A DNA stretch of 64,000 nucleotides from an uncultured Lachnospiraceae bacterium. Lineage in GTDB: Bacteria; Bacillota; Clostridia; Lachnospirales; Lachnospiraceae. Location of the stretch: the NCBI GenBank assembly GCA_934401915.1, contig CAKRSV010000003.1, positions 306,604-370,603 of the forward strand, given 5' to 3'. The position numbers and the translations under genes were made by a program. Below are positions 1-7,715 of this stretch, piece by piece (the first letter of the stretch is position 1; every line of letters starts with the position of its first letter). Below the pieces are notes generated by a model, which saw nothing but the letters and a program-made list of their open reading frames with translations, had not been told where the DNA came from and searched no databases.

Positions 1-24
1 CAGTCGCAGCAGAATACAGGAGAA

Positions 25-1017
25 ATGGCAGAAAACGCCTGGAATAAAGAGAGCGGAAGAGATCAGAGAAGAGAAAGCGCGGCAAAGGCCGGCTGGGCGG
101 CTGGACAGAAACAGACGACGGACGATCTGCGCTCATGCTCCTGCAATCCGGGCAGTTGTCCGGTCGGATGCAGCGGAAAATATTGTGGAGGCAGAAGCGC
201 CGATACGGAGATTGTATCCAAACAGGATAGAAAAAAGAAGGCGTTTCGGAGAAACCTGGCGGCACAAGTGGCGAAGTCGGCTGCTTTTCTGTTGGCGACG
301 ATCGCATTGATCCAAGGAATTACAAGGGTGCTGCCGGATTCGATCACAGTCAGCAGCTCGGTAGGAGGCAGGGAACTTCCGATTTATTGCGTAGAGACAG
401 ATAAAAAGCAGGTGGCGCTCAGCTTTGATGCGGCGTGGGGAAATGAAGATACCGGGCGCATTCTGGAAATACTGAAGAAGAATAATGTCAGAGTCACCTT
501 TTTTATGACCGGCGGATGGGTGGAGTCCTATCCGGATGACGTCAAGGCAATTCTGGCGGCAGGGCATGATCTGGGAAACCATTCGGAAAATCATAAGAAT
601 ATGTCGCAGTTATCCGACTCGGAGTGCCAGGATGAGCTGATGAAGGTACATACAAAGGTGCAGGAGCTGACCGGCTATGAGATGTTTCTTTTCCGGCCGC
701 CGTACGGAGATTATGACAATCATGTCATAACTAATGCGCATCAATGCGGCTATTATCCCATTCAATGGTCGATCGATTCTCTCGACTGGAAGGACTACGG
801 GGCAGAGGATATTGTAAACCGGGTTGTCAACTCGGATAAACTGAAAAACGGAGCGATCGTGCTGATGCACAATGGGGCAAAATACACGGCTGACGCACTG
901 GAAACGGTGATAAAAGGACTTCAGGATAAGGGATATGAGCTGGTGCCGATATCGGAGCTGATCTATCGGGACGGCTATCATATGCTCGGGGACGGAACGC
1001 AGGTGTCGGATAAGTGA
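25..1017 (+). CDS. Membrane-anchored polysaccharide deacetylase (CE4, NodB homology)
   Basis: Predicted metal-dependent deacetylase of N-acetylated glycans, probably peptidoglycan, acting outside the membrane. The CE4 motifs are present: SFDAAWG (catalytic Asp135), the metal-binding NHSENH (His186 and His190), RPPYG at 224-228 and LMHN with His282. One hydrophobic segment at about 84-100 suggests a type II anchor. The N-terminal ~80 residues are charged and carry five Cys (38, 40, 45, 49, 54), which is odd for the family. The reading frame is open to the window edge; the Shine-Dalgarno-like AGGAGA lies too close to this ATG, so the true start may be upstream. It resembles the Bacillus PdaA/PdaB group, but the exact substrate cannot be assigned. 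Confidence 0.85.
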   Translation: MAENAWNKESGRDQRRESAAKAGWAAGQKQTTDDLRSCSCNPGSCPVGCSGKYCGGRSADTEIVSKQDRKKKAFRRNLAAQVAKSAAFLLATIALIQGITRVLPDSITVSSSVGGRELPIYCVETDKKQVALSFDAAWGNEDTGRILEILKKNNVRVTFFMTGGWVESYPDDVKAILAAGHDLGNHSENHKNMSQLSDSECQDELMKVHTKVQELTGYEMFLFRPPYGDYDNHVITNAHQCGYYPIQWSIDSLDWKDYGAEDIVNRVVNSDKLKNGAIVLMHNGAKYTADALETVIKGLQDKGYELVPISELIYRDGYHMLGDGTQVSDK

Positions 1018-1050
1018 GGAAAGTCCAAAATAACCTTCTCATAATACAAT

Positions 1051-1078
1051 TTGACAAAATGTAACGGTTTGCTGTAAT
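1051..1078 (+). promoter_or_regulatory. Predicted sigma-A promoter
   Basis: TTGACA at 1051-1056 and TGTAAT at 1073-1078 with a 16-base spacer. It lies 33 bases after the deacetylase stop and points at the hairpin terminator at 1138-1179, with no gene between them. Confidence 0.5.
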
Positions 1079-1084
1079 GGAGGG

Positions 1085-1180
1085 CATAAAGAAAAGAGGT
1101 ACTGCCGATAGACGGTTAGTACAGACAATATTTGATGAAAAATAATCGCCTGGTTGTCCAGACCGAGGCGATTATTTTTG
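1085..1180 (+). ncRNA. Candidate small RNA
   Basis: Inferred only from a promoter-like sequence upstream (1051-1078) and a strong intrinsic terminator at the 3' end (1138-1179). No open frame with a ribosome binding site fits inside. An alternative is that the hairpin merely ends the deacetylase transcript and the promoter match is chance. Confidence 0.35.
1138..1179 (+). terminator. Bidirectional intrinsic terminator
   Basis: Perfect inverted repeat: AAAAATAATCGCCT at 1138-1151 pairs with AGGCGATTATTTTT at 1166-1179 around a 14-base loop. The A-tract and T-tract ends let it work on both strands. Confidence 0.85.
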
Positions 1181-1411
1181 TGATTTATCACTTCCGGCAG
1201 AATACGGTATCAATATCCGCCTTCGAAGTCCGGAGAGCCAGGCAGAAACGTTAAAAACGCACTGGAACATATATTTTCATGCAGTTCTTATTTACATATG
1301 GGCGACTCTGAGAAATGAAAAGTTTCCAAACGGGATGTTTATGTGCAGGGAGGAATGGAGTATAATTTAAGAGAAATACAGACCGTTGATAAGGACTTAC
1401 CGGGAGGCATT

Positions 1412-1855
1412 ATGGAATACAGAATAGCGACAGAAACCGATATAGAGTCATTTATGGAGATTCGCCTTGAGATGCTGCGAAAGGTGAATGATCTGCCGGA
1501 GAATTACGCTTTTTCCGGAGAACTTATCCAAAACAGCAAATGTTTTTTTGAGCACGGAGATCAGACAACCACTATCGCGTTGGAAAATGGAAGGGTGGTG
1601 GGCTGCGCAAGTATGGTATATGTGGAGGTAATGCCTACCTTTTCCCATCCGACGGGGCACCGGGCGCATCTGATGAATGTCTACACCCATGAGGATTATC
1701 GCAGGAGGGGCGTGGCGCGCAGACTTGTAGAGATGCTGATGGAGGAGGCGAAGGACAGAGGCGTTACGGAGATCAGTCTGGATGCGACAGATTCCGGAAG
1801 ACCGCTTTATGAATCGCTTGGGTTTAAGGCTTCCGATGAGTGTATGGTCCTTTAG
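1412..1855 (+). CDS. GNAT family N-acetyltransferase
   Basis: 147-residue single-domain acetyltransferase using acetyl-CoA; the acceptor is unknown. The acetyl-CoA loop reads RRRGVARRL in the segment that starts YTHEDY, followed by the usual helix and a C-terminal ESLGF strand. The ATG at 1412 was chosen because GGGAGG lies 7 bases upstream; an earlier in-frame ATG at 1343 lacks such a site and would put a -10-like TATAAT inside the gene. The stop codon overlaps that of the convergent nuclease gene on the other strand: the two stops share bases 1853-1854. Confidence 0.85.
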   Translation: MEYRIATETDIESFMEIRLEMLRKVNDLPENYAFSGELIQNSKCFFEHGDQTTTIALENGRVVGCASMVYVEVMPTFSHPTGHRAHLMNVYTHEDYRRRGVARRLVEMLMEEAKDRGVTEISLDATDSGRPLYESLGFKASDECMVL

Positions 1856-2760
1856 ACACATTCCCAGTACAAGTCAATCTTTTCTTCAGCCTGTTCTTTC
1901 GACAGATGGTAGCGATCGATCAGTTTTTCGACCGCTTTTTCTTTTCCTGCGCCAAATTCTTTGCACAGGGAGATGATCGACTGGACTGTATGTACCTGTT
2001 CTTCTTCCAACATCCTTTCAGAGTTCTGGCGCTCCTCCTGACGGCCGATTTCCCGCTCGTCCCGCCGGATCAGCCGCAGTTCTCTTTCCTCATCGTATTC
2101 GTATATACTCATCTTGTATACCTCCGCCCTCTGTCTTGACAGAAAATCCCGCAGGATCCCGTTCCCGATACAGTAGTCGATCGCCTTACGGACTGCGTCC
2201 TCAAGCGGCATGCTCCGCCGGTTCTCACGCACTTTTTCCACATACAGCATATATTCTTTCAAGACCGGGCATCTGCTCTTCAGCTCTTCGTTCATCCCGG
2301 AATTGATGTTCAGGATCGTCACCGTCAGCTCCAGCTCCGGATCATCCGTCTTTACCTCGAAGGCCTCCGACAGCTTCTGTTCCAGTCTTTCCGGCTGTTT
2401 TTCCATGCCGTTATAGATCACCACAAAATGCGGTGTCGGCAGCTTGATCTGCTTGGAGCTGTACAGGGTTTCGTCCCGTACGTGTGCCTGCAGAAGATCC
2501 GCAACATAGAGCAGATCCCGTAACGGCATGTTCGGCGTGTAGGTCGACTGGTACTCGTACAGGTACATTTCATTCATGATCAGAAAAGACAGATCGTTTT
2601 TCATCCCCATGTAGATTGCATTTTCCAGCGTGTTGAACCGGATCATGGACGGATCCGTATAGTCCGTCCCGTTCAGACCGTTGTACAGCGACAGGGCGTT
2701 TCCAGGTTCCTTAAAGAGCATACGGCTGACCGTGTCCTTGTAGTTCCTCTTTGTGTTCAT
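1852..2760 (-). CDS. Rpn-type PD-(D/E)XK nuclease / putative transposase family
   Basis: 302-residue member of the Rpn (recombination-promoting nuclease, PDDEXK transposase-like) group, typically present in many copies in Lachnospiraceae. The nuclease core shows Asp56 in NDLSFL and Glu69-x-Gln71 in LYEYQS, a frequent variant of the PD-(D/E)XK site. The C-terminal ~80 residues are highly charged and probably helical or coiled. A good ribosome binding site (AAGGAGGA) sits 7 bases before the ATG. No terminal inverted repeats flank the gene, so it is not a recognisable mobile element here. The cellular role of chromosomal Rpn proteins is poorly known; those studied promote RecA-independent recombination. 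Confidence 0.8.
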   Translation of the reverse strand: MNTKRNYKDTVSRMLFKEPGNALSLYNGLNGTDYTDPSMIRFNTLENAIYMGMKNDLSFLIMNEMYLYEYQSTYTPNMPLRDLLYVADLLQAHVRDETLYSSKQIKLPTPHFVVIYNGMEKQPERLEQKLSEAFEVKTDDPELELTVTILNINSGMNEELKSRCPVLKEYMLYVEKVRENRRSMPLEDAVRKAIDYCIGNGILRDFLSRQRAEVYKMSIYEYDEERELRLIRRDEREIGRQEERQNSERMLEEEQVHTVQSIISLCKEFGAGKEKAVEKLIDRYHLSKEQAEEKIDLYWECV

Positions 2761-3055
2761 CGTGCTTCCTCCTTGTCTGTCGGAGAAAGGCAGCCATGCA
2801 CGGTACCCGGTCTTTCCGGCTGTTTTCCTTCCTCCTGCTTTGTAATTGTTGTTTTGTGAGCAAAAGCATGGATTTCAGAAAACTTCTGTTTTCTTTTCAG
2901 AACGGATAGGATATCACTATCCGTAAAAGTTTGGAAACAGGCCCGCCTTCACGGCAGACGCCCGTCAGATCAGATGATCCGCTGCGGTCCGGGTTCCCTG
3001 TTTTGTTGGGAATCTCCAGACCGTTGCGGTGATTTGAAATATATGCTTTGAAAGA
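2761..3055 (-). other. Long 5' leader of the Rpn-type gene, no gene seen
   Basis: Between the predicted promoter at 3056-3084 and the nuclease start lie about 290 bases without a coding frame. I see no known riboswitch or T-box motif. A leader this long may carry structure or a second promoter. Confidence 0.4.
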
Positions 3056-3084
3056 ATTGTATCATGCGTAATACTGAATGTCAA
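3056..3084 (-). promoter_or_regulatory. Near-consensus sigma-A promoter
   Basis: On the minus strand TTGACA (3079-3084), a 17-base spacer and TACAAT (3056-3061). It points at the Rpn-type nuclease gene, about 290 bases away. Confidence 0.7.
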
Positions 3085-3150
3085 TTATCAATTTTTAGAT
3101 ATTTTGCGCTGCGTACATATCCGGCACAGGAGCGTTTGAGGAGCGGATAT

Positions 3151-3335
3151 TCAGTCCTCAAACACGTACTCAAACATTTTCTCAAATATCATATCCAGAT
3201 TCTGTTGCAGCACATCGGTATGTAAGGACTCCTTCTGGGTAAGGCACAGAGCCATCATACGCAGGAAATTCACAAACACTCTGGCATCGGTTCCCGGCTT
3301 TACCCCCTCCATAATGGACAGGAAGCCTTTTTCGC
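3151..3335 (-). pseudogene. Remnant of a regulator-like C-terminus (TetR/AcrR-like)
   Basis: A frame encoding about 60 residues, from KGFLSIMEGV to MFEYVFED and a stop at 3151, joins the end of the truncated second ABC ATPase in a different frame. Its composition and the NFLRMMALCL and LDMIFEKMFEYV helices resemble the ligand-binding C-terminus of TetR-family regulators; no DNA-binding half remains. Assignment to TetR is from general look only, and it could be the tail of another helical protein. Confidence 0.4.
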
Positions 3336-4727
3336 AGCCTCCATGATTTCTTCCCTGGTTGCCTCTTCTTTTCCCATCCGGATATTATTTTCGATGGTGT
3401 CATGGAATAAATAGACGTCCTGGAATACCATGCTGATCTGGGACAGCAGTGTCTCCGTTGCCATATCTTTTAAGGAAACACCGCCCAGGGTAATCTGCCC
3501 TTTCTCCACATCCCAGAAACGTCCGGTTAATCTGGCAATGGTGGACTTCCCACTTCCGGAGGGTCCTACCAGCGCGGTAAGGGTGTTTTCCGGAAAGGTC
3601 AGGGAAACATCTTCTAACACGTCCTTTTCCCCATAGCCGAATGTGACCTGTTCAAAACGGATGGTTTTGTCCTTCGGGATTTCTTTCCCATGCGGATATT
3701 ATTTTCCACCGTGTCGTTAAAAATCATGCTCTCCTGAAATACAAAGGCAATTTTCTCCATCAGCACCTGCTGGGGTATCTTCTTAATATCCACCCCGCCA
3801 ATCCGGATACTGCCTTCCTCCAGTGGATAGAACCGAAGCAGCAGTTCTAAGAAGGTGGTTTTGCCACCGCCGGAGGGTCCTACGATGCCGCACACCATCC
3901 CCTGCGAAGCATGGAAATTGATATCCGACAACACCTTACGCACCCATCGTAGGAAAAGCTGACATTTTCATAAGTAACATCATAGGTTTCCGGAATCTCG
4001 CTGCCCTCCGCGGTAAGCTCCGGCTGGTATAAAATGGCATTGATTCTCCTGACACTTTCCTGAATCCGGTTCATGCCTACCACAAGATTCATCATATTTT
4101 CCAGTGGTTCCTTTAACCCTTGCCCAATCAGGAAAAATAAAATCACAGTCAGCACACCGGATAAAAAGTTACCTTCCTTTTGGAGCAACAGGATGGAAGC
4201 CGGTAACAAAAACAGCATCTGTGCCCCGAAGAAAACATAGTATAACCCCATGGGCACAGCGTTGGCTTTCGCCGTTCTATCTACCGAGTCCACAAAGGCA
4301 TCAATGTCGTGCTGATACCGTTTAAATGCCCCCAACGAGTGATAACCGGTATTCCGTGAATAAACTCTACAATGGTGGCAGTCATTTGTTCCAGACGGTC
4401 TGCCATCTCCTTTTGTAACGCTGCCTTATCCTTCTGTTTCAGGCACACGCCCAGGAGGGTAACGGAAATCCGCGCCATCTTCTCCATCAGCTGTACCCTG
4501 ATTTCATACAGCAGATCATAGGCTGCCGTATGGGACAGGGAATTGGAAATATAGGCACAGATTCCATAAAGGAATACGCCCATAAGGGTTATGCCAGAGT
4601 AGCAAAGAATTGTTTTCATGTCTATGGCTGACGGGTTATTGTAATGCAGTAACACCTCCCGGATAACCCCGTAGATGGTAAAGAAGAATACGATTCTGGA
4701 CAGACCTTCTTTTCTCTTTTCTTTCAT
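3300..4727 (-). pseudogene. Decayed tandem ABC exporter genes (permease-ATPase type)
   Basis: Read on the minus strand: an N-terminal transmembrane piece (start ATG at 4727 after GGAG), a frameshift near 4337 just after HGIPVI, the rest of the permease, a second frameshift near 3943 after NVSFSYDG, then a first ATPase with Walker A GPSGGGKT that stops being in frame after ENNIRMGK. A second ATPase follows with Walker A GPSGSGKST and also breaks soon after its own ENNIRMGK. Both ATPases lack the signature LSGGQ and Walker B, and the permease domain expected between them is missing. This is a locus of two adjacent fused exporters collapsed by deletions and frameshifts; it cannot make a working transporter. 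The substrate of the ancestor is unknown. Confidence 0.85.
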
Positions 4728-4820
4728 CGATTCACTCCATTCTGCAGACACAGTTTGTCAGCATGCTTTTCCGAAATTATACGATCATTTTACAAATAAT
4801 GGTCGCAAGAGGATTACACA

Positions 4821-4842
4821 GTTAGCCGACACTAATTGCAAG
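4821..4842. promoter_or_regulatory. Possible operator upstream of the ABC remnant
   Basis: Imperfect palindrome GTTAG-(6)-CTAAT at 4821-4836. The 22-base stretch 4821-4842 matches 18 of 22 bases of 22598-22619 in the eno leader. It lies upstream of a minus-strand TATAAT (4776-4781) preceding the ABC remnant. The binding protein is unknown. Confidence 0.35.
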
Positions 4843-4881
4843 AAAAAATTTTAAAGGGGGTGTGGATGGCTCCGAAAAGCG

Positions 4882-5976
4882 TTAATAGAGGGCTTTGACG
4901 TCACACAGCTCGTTGTCTGTGACGCGGAAGCTCCAGATACTGTGACCGGGAAGCCGATGCTCCGTCAGGTAATAGCAGTCGTCGATCTGGGTAATATAAT
5001 AGGGAGTGCCGCCGCCGACAAAGGAGGCATAGATATCCTCATAGAGACACTTGGAAAGGTCTGCAAGATCCTTCACCCGGATAAGGGTAGCGCTGTCCTG
5101 ACTGCCGTTTTTGTCCGTGGAAACGGTGATATAATAGTAGTCCTGAATACGCGTAAGCTGGATCATGCCCGCCATGGAGTCGGGAACCGGGTAGGTGGTG
5201 TGGATGCGGAAGGTGTCAAGATCCGCCTGACGGATGGCAGCCTCTCCGGGGATGCCAGAAACAAAGAAGATCTGGTCGCCCAGAATGGTGAAGGAGCGCA
5301 CATAGGTGTCGGCAAGCTCGCTGACTGTGCGGATCTCGGTCAGGTACATCCGGCTGTCCTGCGGGTTGTGCCGCATGAGATACATTTCGCCGTTCATGGA
5401 ACTCCACACATAAAAGGTTGCATCCGCCTCATTGTAGATGATATAATGAGGGCGGTTACCAATATCTGAAAACGTCTGGGTATGATAGAAAATGCCGTCT
5501 TGTTTTTCAAAGATCAGGATCCGGTTATTCTCCGTGTCGTCAACTAAATACACAAGCCCGTCGCTGGCAAGCGTGTGTCCCAGACTGATCTCGTCGGTCA
5601 TCACATGGAAGGATCCGAGGGGACTTTCCAGATTATCGCTGTAGATCACCTGATTGTGGTAACAGTCCACGATGAAGTAGGTGTCGTCCACCTTGGTGAC
5701 ATAGGTAGGGACGCTCAGATCCTGGCAGGGATTGAGGGCAATCTCATCCTCGCTCTTAGGGACGAAGTCCGCAGCGGAGAGATCGAGCTCCACATCGGAG
5801 GCGTGAAGATAGCTTTCGATATGCAGGGATGCCGGGTCAGGCGCAGGCGTCTGCGCGAGGCCGGAGGGCTTGGTCTGTGTGGAAAGGTGCGTGCGAAGCC
5901 GGAAGAAAACGGCGGCACAGGCGGTCAGTAGAACCGCGATCAGCAGGATGATGAATTTTTTGGTATGCTTTGTCAT
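4882..5976 (-). CDS. Secreted or membrane-anchored protein with beta-propeller-like repeats
   Basis: 364 residues with an N-terminal hydrophobic segment at about 8-26. LLTAC at this segment could be a lipobox, but the hydrophobic residues that follow fit a plain membrane anchor equally well. A low-complexity Pro/Ala linker follows. The rest is extracellular, rich in short beta-strand patterns such as VDDTYFIVDCYHNQVIYS, repeated with variation, suggesting a propeller. No catalytic motif is recognised and no family name can be given. It is divergent from the acyltransferase gene at 6142, with 165 bases between them, so the two may share control and an envelope role. Confidence 0.55.
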   Translation of the reverse strand: MTKHTKKFIILLIAVLLTACAAVFFRLRTHLSTQTKPSGLAQTPAPDPASLHIESYLHASDVELDLSAADFVPKSEDEIALNPCQDLSVPTYVTKVDDTYFIVDCYHNQVIYSDNLESPLGSFHVMTDEISLGHTLASDGLVYLVDDTENNRILIFEKQDGIFYHTQTFSDIGNRPHYIIYNEADATFYVWSSMNGEMYLMRHNPQDSRMYLTEIRTVSELADTYVRSFTILGDQIFFVSGIPGEAAIRQADLDTFRIHTTYPVPDSMAGMIQLTRIQDYYYITVSTDKNGSQDSATLIRVKDLADLSKCLYEDIYASFVGGGTPYYITQIDDCYYLTEHRLPGHSIWSFRVTDNELCDVKALY

Positions 5977-6046
5977 AGATAGATTCCCGGTCTTGGCAGT
6001 GCGGCGGTCTGCCGCTGTCTGCGAAAAAATCTGGTTTGCAGTGACG

Positions 6047-6064
6047 GTTCAGAAGATCCTGAAC
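6047..6064. promoter_or_regulatory. Inverted repeat in a divergent promoter region
   Basis: GTTCAG-AAGATC-CTGAAC, a perfect 6-bp arm palindrome, located between the divergent genes starting at 5976 and 6142. It overlaps a weak promoter candidate for the plus-strand gene (TTCAGA, 17 bases, CATGAT). Possible operator. Confidence 0.35.
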
Positions 6065-6141
6065 AGTTACCATGATACTACATATTGGAAGAAAAAGCGA
6101 CCGGTACAGGAAAAACGACTGCCGGCTGCCTGGAGGTAAAA

Positions 6142-7254
6142 ATGAAAGACCATTCATTACAGCAGAAGGAATACAATACGGTTTTCGGGATCCTGTCGGC
6201 ATTTGGGATCCTGATGATCGTGGCAGGCCATGTCGACTGCAGGATCCTTACCGTGGGAGATTTGTTTCCGTACTATTCCTTCCACGTGCCGCTGTTTCTG
6301 TTCATATCCGGATATTTTTACAGGGAAAAGGAGGAGCAGGCGCCGCTTGCCTATGTGAAAAGGAAATTCTGCCGGCTGCTGCTGCCCTATCTGCTCTGGA
6401 ACGTGTTTTACGGGATTGTGGCGTGGGCGCTGCGCACCTGGGGCGGATTTTCGCTCGGCGGCGGGCTGTCCTTGTGGAACCTTTTTGTCGAGCCGTTTGT
6501 CAGCGGCTATCAGTTTCTCTATAATTTTGCGGCGTGGTTCGTGCCGGTGCTGTTTGTTATAGAGATGATGAACCTGCTCCTGCGCCTTGTGCTGAAAAAG
6601 CTGCATCTGAACCATGAGTGGCTGATCCTTGCAGGGACGCTTGCCGTGGGAATGGCTGTAGTGTGGCTGGCTAAGGGCGGACACGTGTGGGGCTGGTACA
6701 AGACGCCGGGGCGGATCCTGTTCCTGTTCCCCTGTTTCCAGATGGGGCAGTTTTATTACCGCAGGCTGGAAAAGCACGATACGCTCGGAAATCTTCCCTA
6801 TTTTGCTGTTTTGCTGGGCTTCCAGCTTGTGCTGACGCTCACCTGCGGAGGACTTGGCTACAGCAGCGTGTGGGTTACCGGATTTGCGAACGGTCCGCTC
6901 CTGCCATATGTGACAGCAGTGTCAGGAATAGCCTTCTGGCTTCGCGTTTCCAGGATCCTGAACCCGGTGCTCGGGAAGAGCAGGGCGGTTCTCTACCTTG
7001 GGAAAAACACATACTGCGTTATGATGCACCACATTTTTGTCTTTATGCTGATCAAGATGGCGCTGGCGGCGATTGCGAAAGGAACGGGCTGCTTTCCGGA
7101 CTTTGACTGGGAGCAGTATCGAGGGAATATCGATTATTTCTATCTGGTCAAGGGGTCGGACAGCTTCAAGATGGTGTATGTGCTGGCGGGAACGACATTG
7201 CCGCTTTTGCTGCAGCTTGGCATAGACCGGATAAAGGAGAAGATTTTAGGATGA
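6142..7254 (+). CDS. Membrane acyltransferase (acyltransferase 3 family)
   Basis: 370-residue integral membrane protein with about ten hydrophobic segments. The first carries the catalytic-type His in LMIVAGHVDC, as in acyltransferase-3 enzymes that O-acetylate or succinylate surface polysaccharides. The start at 6142 is preferred because GGAGG lies 6 bases upstream; the in-frame ATG at 6085 has none. It overlaps the next gene by four bases (ATGA), so the two are probably translationally coupled, and a glycosyltransferase follows. The acyl donor and acceptor cannot be told from sequence. Confidence 0.85.
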   Translation: MKDHSLQQKEYNTVFGILSAFGILMIVAGHVDCRILTVGDLFPYYSFHVPLFLFISGYFYREKEEQAPLAYVKRKFCRLLLPYLLWNVFYGIVAWALRTWGGFSLGGGLSLWNLFVEPFVSGYQFLYNFAAWFVPVLFVIEMMNLLLRLVLKKLHLNHEWLILAGTLAVGMAVVWLAKGGHVWGWYKTPGRILFLFPCFQMGQFYYRRLEKHDTLGNLPYFAVLLGFQLVLTLTCGGLGYSSVWVTGFANGPLLPYVTAVSGIAFWLRVSRILNPVLGKSRAVLYLGKNTYCVMMHHIFVFMLIKMALAAIAKGTGCFPDFDWEQYRGNIDYFYLVKGSDSFKMVYVLAGTTLPLLLQLGIDRIKEKILG

Positions 7255-7604
7255 ATTTGGGGATATACTATACGGTGGGAACGCTGGGCGTGCTTTCGGT
7301 CGCTGTGCTGCTTCTGCTCCACTTTCTGCTGTTTGAGACGGTGCGCGTCTATAACTGGAACGGAAGAAGATATGTACTGGTCGGGAGGAGCAGGATCCGG
7401 CATAAAAATGACAAATATGTCATAAATATAACGGGGAAGATGGCGGATGTGTCGTGGACAACCGATTACTGTCTGGTTCCGACCAGAGAATTCATCCGTC
7501 AGAACCGCTACCGGAGCATGGTCGTATGTGCGGGAGACACCAACGTGTGGCTTCCGGTGGAGGAACGGATGCGCTGCGGGATCTATTACCGTCGCCGGCT
7601 GTGA
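7251..7604 (+). CDS. Small membrane protein, unknown function
   Basis: 117 residues with one N-terminal membrane segment (about 5-27) followed by a basic soluble domain of roughly 85 residues with many Arg and Tyr (VYNWNGRRYVLVGR, ending GIYYRRRL). Its start overlaps the stop of the acyltransferase as ATGA, so it is likely an accessory factor made together with that enzyme. I do not recognise the family. Confidence 0.7.
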   Translation: MNLGIYYTVGTLGVLSVAVLLLLHFLLFETVRVYNWNGRRYVLVGRSRIRHKNDKYVINITGKMADVSWTTDYCLVPTREFIRQNRYRSMVVCAGDTNVWLPVEERMRCGIYYRRRL

Positions 7605-7715
7605 TGCTGTTACCAAATATGCTAAAAAATGAACGCGCGTTATTCCCCTTTGACGGATCTTCTGTTATGATAGGAAAGATGAAGAGCGGCGCGCAAAGAC
7701 AGAAGAGGAAAAGCT

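Larger units (their letters stand above)
1018..1411. other. Intergenic region with a short promoter-terminator unit
   Basis: This gap holds no convincing gene. It contains a promoter-like sequence at 1051-1078, a perfect 14-bp hairpin terminator at 1138-1179, and a -10-like TATAAT at 1361-1366 located 46 bases before the acetyltransferase start. The first two elements could delimit a non-coding RNA of about 95 bases. Confidence 0.6.

Noticed and set aside
1852..2760. Intact insertion sequence around the Rpn-type gene
   Set aside because: I saw no terminal inverted repeats or target duplications at either side, and this family often sits without them.
3300..3943. Two separate small functional ATPase genes
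   Set aside because: Both fragments lack the signature motif and Walker B and their frames continue into each other, so they are parts of one decayed locus.
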